A stretch of 64,000 bases of DNA from Halorhabdus sp. CBA1104 (lineage in GTDB: Archaea; Halobacteriota; Halobacteria; Halobacteriales; Haloarculaceae): assembly GCF_009690625.1 (NCBI RefSeq), contig NZ_CP033878.1:1-64000 (forward strand), in the 5' to 3' direction. Shown here piece after piece: positions 61,246 through 64,000 of the stretch. The first letter of the stretch is position 1; each line of letters opens with the position of its first letter. Under the pieces are notes generated by a model. That model had not been told where the DNA came from. It did not search any database and worked only from the letters and a program-made list of their open reading frames with translations. The position numbers were made by a program, and so were the translations under genes.

Positions 61246-63004
61246 TGGTACATCCCCCGTAGCTCCTCTGCAATGTCGGCTTCGATCTCCTCGATGAAGG
61301 CCTCGTACTCTTCGGTCGTCCCGATCCGGTTGAGCCTCGGCGTCGCGTCGAGGTCCGTGATCTCGTCGACCGGGACACCCGCGTCCAACGCATCGAAGGC
61401 CTCGTCGTTGAACGTCTTGATGGCCTGCATCATCCGATAGGTCTTTGCCGGCTCACAGTAGGTGTCGACGTCGTGCAGCGCGTTTTGCTGGAGGTAGGCC
61501 TCTCGGATGTACCGGGCGACCTCCAGGGTCAACTGCTGGTCGGCCGGCAGCGCATCTTGGCCGACCAGCTGGACGATCTCCTGTAACTCGCTTTCCTCGT
61601 CTAGGGTGTCGATTACCCACTGGCGAATCGCCGGCCAGTCGTCAGCCACCTCGTCGGTGAACCACGGGTCGAGCTGGTCGCGGTACAACGAGTAGGACTC
61701 GTCCCAGTTGATCGCCGGGAAGTGTCGCCGTTCGGCGAGGTCGGCGTCAAGCGCCCAGAAGGTCTTGACGATCCGCAGGGTGTTCTGGGTCACCGGTTCC
61801 GAGAAGTCACCGCCGGGCGGCGACACTGCGCCGACGACCGTAACTGACCCCTCGGTGCCGTTTGCGTTCTGGTAGTAGCCGGCCCGCTCGTAGAACTCAC
61901 TGAGGCGAGCCCCGAGATACGCCGGATACCCCTCTTCGCCGGGCATCTCTTCCAGTCGCGAAGAAATCTCCCGCAGGGCCTCGGCCCACCGCGAGGTCGA
62001 ATCGGCCATCAGCGCCACGTCGTAGCCCATGTCCCGATAGTACTCGGCGATCGTGATGCCGGTGTAGACCGACGATTCACGCGCCGCGACGGGCATGTTC
62101 GACGTGTTGGCGATGAGACTCGTCCGTGACATGAGGGGTTTTCCCGTTTTGGGGTCTTCCAGCTCGGGGAAGTCCTCGATGACCTCGGTCATCTCGTTGC
62201 CACGCTCGCCACAGCCGACGTAGACGACGATGTCTGCGTCGGCCCACTTGGCGAGTTGATGCTGGGTGACCGTCTTCCCGGACCCGAACGGGCCCGGAAT
62301 CGCGGCTGTCCCACCTTTCGCGACGGGAAACAGGCCATCGAGGATGCGCTGACCGGTCACCAGCGGGTCGGTCGGGGTCTCCTTGTCACCGGCCGGCCGA
62401 GCCTGGCGGACCGGCCACTCCTGGTGCATGGTGATCTCCTCGCCGTTGTCGAGTTCGACGACCGTCTCGTCGACGGTGAAGTTCCCCTTCTTGGCGTCGA
62501 TGACCTCGCCGCCGTCGTAATCGGGCGGCACCATCACTTTGTGCTCGATACTCTCCGTTTCGGGAACGGTCCCGACGATGTCACCGGCGGTGACCTCGTC
62601 GCCTTCCTCGACGGTGGGGGTAAACTCCCAGGTCTTCTCGATGTCGATGCCGGGGGCGTCGACCCCACGGTCGAGAAACGCCGAGTCCATCTTCTCTTCG
62701 AGCCCTTCGAGGGGCGCTGGACACCGTCATAGATGTTGTCCAGAATCCCCGGCCCGAGGTCGACCGACAGCGGCGCACCCGTACTCTCGACGGGTTCGCC
62801 GGGGGCGACGTCGGAGGTCTCCTCGTAGACCTGAATCGTCGTCAGGTCGCCCTCGATCTCGATGATCTCGCCCATCAGCCCTTCTGAACCGACGTAGACC
62901 ACGTCGTTCATCCGGGCGGAAAGGCCCGTCGCCGTGACGACGGGACCGCTCACGCTCTCGATGACGCCGTCTTCACGGACGTCGGATTGTGTAGCTTGAC
63001 TCAT
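61242..63004 (-). pseudogene. atpA: A-type ATP synthase subunit A, interrupted by a one-base frameshift
   Basis: ATG at 63004. The first 92 codons read normally to NIYDGVQRP; the frame then breaks at four G on the plus strand (62711-62714), where five would give the expected [19 protein letters not shown]. The rest is complete to 61242: P-loop [57 protein letters not shown]. This is the catalytic, essential subunit in an otherwise intact operon, so a sequencing or assembly deletion is far likelier than real loss. Overlaps of ATGA type join it to atpF and atpB. Confidence 0.9.
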
Positions 63005-63333
63005 GTTTGCTCCTCTTCGTCCATCAGGTCGATACCGATGGCGCGTTTGATCTGGTCGCGCAACCCGCCACTGCCGGCGCCGCCGCCCAGCGTCACCAAG
63101 ACGGGATCGACGCTCGTCTCGACGCGGTCGCGTACTTCACGCGACAGGTGTTCGAGGTCCGGCTCGTGCATGACGATGATCCCGACTTCCTCGTCCTCAA
63201 GTAGTTCCGTGACGGCCGCGTCCATCTCCTCGCGGTCCGGCTCGGCTGGCACGTTCGCGAACTTGCGGACGCCGGCCAACCGGAAGCCGGTCGTGAAATC
63301 GGCACTCCCGATGACGGCGATCTCCTTGCTCAT
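63001..63333 (-). CDS. atpF: A-type ATP synthase subunit F
   Basis: A 110-aa Rossmann-like protein: [20 protein letters not shown], then [19 protein letters not shown] and the C-terminal [20 protein letters not shown]. It binds the central stalk with D and regulates activity. It overlaps atpC and atpA by ATGA. Confidence 0.93.
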   Translation of the reverse strand: MSKEIAVIGSADFTTGFRLAGVRKFANVPAEPDREEMDAAVTELLEDEEVGIIVMHEPDLEHLSREVRDRVETSVDPVLVTLGGGAGSGGLRDQIKRAIGIDLMDEEEQT

Positions 63334-64000
63334 AGCATCACCAGATCTCGTTCGATCTCGTCCGGTTCGAGGCCGCTTTCACGGCCGCGGGCGATCGCGC
63401 GAATGTTGTCGATCTCCCGTTCCTTCGCGAGGATGTACGATAGCACCGCGGTGATCGACACCGGATACCGATAGGACAGCGTATCGGCGTACTCTAACAG
63501 TGCAGCGTCCAGGGCGTGTTCGAACCCGATTAGATCCACCGCGGATTCGAGATCGTCCAGTGCGGTCGAGAGGTCCTCACCGTACGTACTCTCCCGGACG
63601 TGTTCGACCAGGCGCTCGACGTCTCCGACGAGTGTCCGGACTTCGCCGGCGTCAAAGAGCTGCCCGCCGTCGATGTAGTATTCGGCTGGGTCCATGTCCG
63701 CCCCGCTCCGGGCCAGCCGCAGCGCGTTTCGAAGGTTCCGGAAGTCGATCTCCGCCTGGAGGAATTCGAGGTACAGCTGGGTCGCGCGGTCGGCTCGATT
63801 CTCGTCTGGCAACCCTTCGATCAGTTGCTCGTAGAACGACCGATCGACCGCGTTCTCTAAGGGGACGAGCAACTCTTGGGCTTCGAAGTCATCGAAGGCC
63901 GACACCAACGGCTCCTGAAAGATCGTCCCCTCGAGGCCCTCGATCGCCGCCTCGATCGTGTCCGCGTTTTCGAGCCGGTCGAGCGTCTCAGCGTCGAGTT
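63330..64000 (-). CDS. atpC: A-type ATP synthase subunit C, 5' part outside the window
   Basis: The frame is open from 63330 to the window edge. Visible parts are all helical: LVPLENAVDRSFYEQLIEGL, YLEFLQAEIDFRNLRNALRL, and the C-terminal YPVSITAVLSYILAKEREID with NIRAIARGRE. Subunit C caps the membrane ring and holds the stalk. An internal GTG is not the start, since the reading continues upstream with typical sequence (ETLDRLENADTIEAAIEGLE). Confidence 0.92.
   Translation of the reverse strand, partial: LDAETLDRLENADTIEAAIEGLEGTIFQEPLVSAFDDFEAQELLVPLENAVDRSFYEQLIEGLPDENRADRATQLYLEFLQAEIDFRNLRNALRLARSGADMDPAEYYIDGGQLFDAGEVRTLVGDVERLVEHVRESTYGEDLSTALDDLESAVDLIGFEHALDAALLEYADTLSYRYPVSITAVLSYILAKEREIDNIRAIARGRESGLEPDEIERDLVML

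Noticed and set aside
60142-61440. Long open frame opposite atpB
   Set aside because: An antisense artefact of a highly conserved ATP synthase gene.
1-64000. CRISPR array
   Set aside because: No series of regularly spaced identical repeats was seen; the repeats found are att sites, promoter boxes, hairpins and gene copies.

Overview
The window is high-GC haloarchaeal (class Halobacteria) DNA. The signs are an acidic predicted proteome, an elongator tRNA-Met with a canonical 37/38 intron, A-type ATP synthase genes, archaeal release factor aRF1, TYW1-type wyosine synthase, a Brp/Blh retinal-forming oxygenase, many TATA boxes about 28 nt upstream of start codons (leaderless transcripts), and many ATGA/GTGA gene overlaps. 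I cannot fix the genus.

Layout. (1) 1-2800: chromosomal genes (C-terminus of a probable class II ribonucleotide reductase, a 39-aa zinc-finger protein, a TVP38-type membrane protein, a DUF5830-like and a DUF7115-like protein). (2) 2805-2938: intron-containing tRNA-Met. Its 3' end is repeated at 41271-41287 next to a tyrosine integrase, so 2939-41270 is an integrated element of about 38.3 kb. (3) 3.0-12.7 kb: a betapleolipovirus-like core. It has a chain of tiny GTGA-overlapping genes, a large winged-helix protein, and an opposing virion cluster (zinc finger, two small multi-pass membrane proteins, a signal-peptide surface protein, a Tat-exported spike with coiled coil and C-terminal anchor, two further membrane proteins, a packaging-type NTPase). 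(4) 12.8-18.0 kb: a broken transposase, a short second recombinase, small membrane proteins and AT-rich remnants. (5) 18.3-32.4 kb: a large DNA-modification/defence island. (6) 33.3-37.5 kb: cargo slots bounded by three direct copies of a small gene, one slot holding AT-rich HEAT-repeat, membrane-zincin and coiled-coil genes. (7) 37.5-41.2 kb: phage-type repressor, eight tightly overlapping small genes and the SNJ2-like integrase. (8) 41.3-64.0 kb: ordinary chromosome (DUF411 protein, bacterial-type riboflavin operon, DtxR-family regulator with a TMEM165-like transporter, ilvE, RbkR, taw1, argS, minD, prf1, A-type ATPase genes).

The most interesting region is 18.3-32.4 kb. Two diverged copies of a three-gene cassette (GHKL/Bergerat ATPase, an unrecognised partner, a DUF6339-like protein) lie in the same direction. 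Between them, on the opposite strand, is a McrC-like PD-(D/E)XK nuclease, a McrB-like AAA+ protein with an N-terminal DCD-like domain and a second PUA/EVE-like region, and a C5 cytosine methyltransferase. A Mig-type HhH glycosylase, which in its family removes thymine from G:T mismatches made by 5mC deamination, and a divergent second C5-methyltransferase-like protein follow. Each ATPase cassette begins with a 31-41 codon leader ORF placed for leaderless transcription and ending in an ATGA overlap with the ATPase start. I infer a methylation-linked anti-invader system carried by a temperate pleolipovirus-like element. The parts resemble known families, but I do not know this arrangement as a described system.

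Caution: the essential atpA gene, the first GHKL ATPase and one small pseudogene copy all carry one-base frameshifts at G/C runs, so assembly error is plausible at these places.
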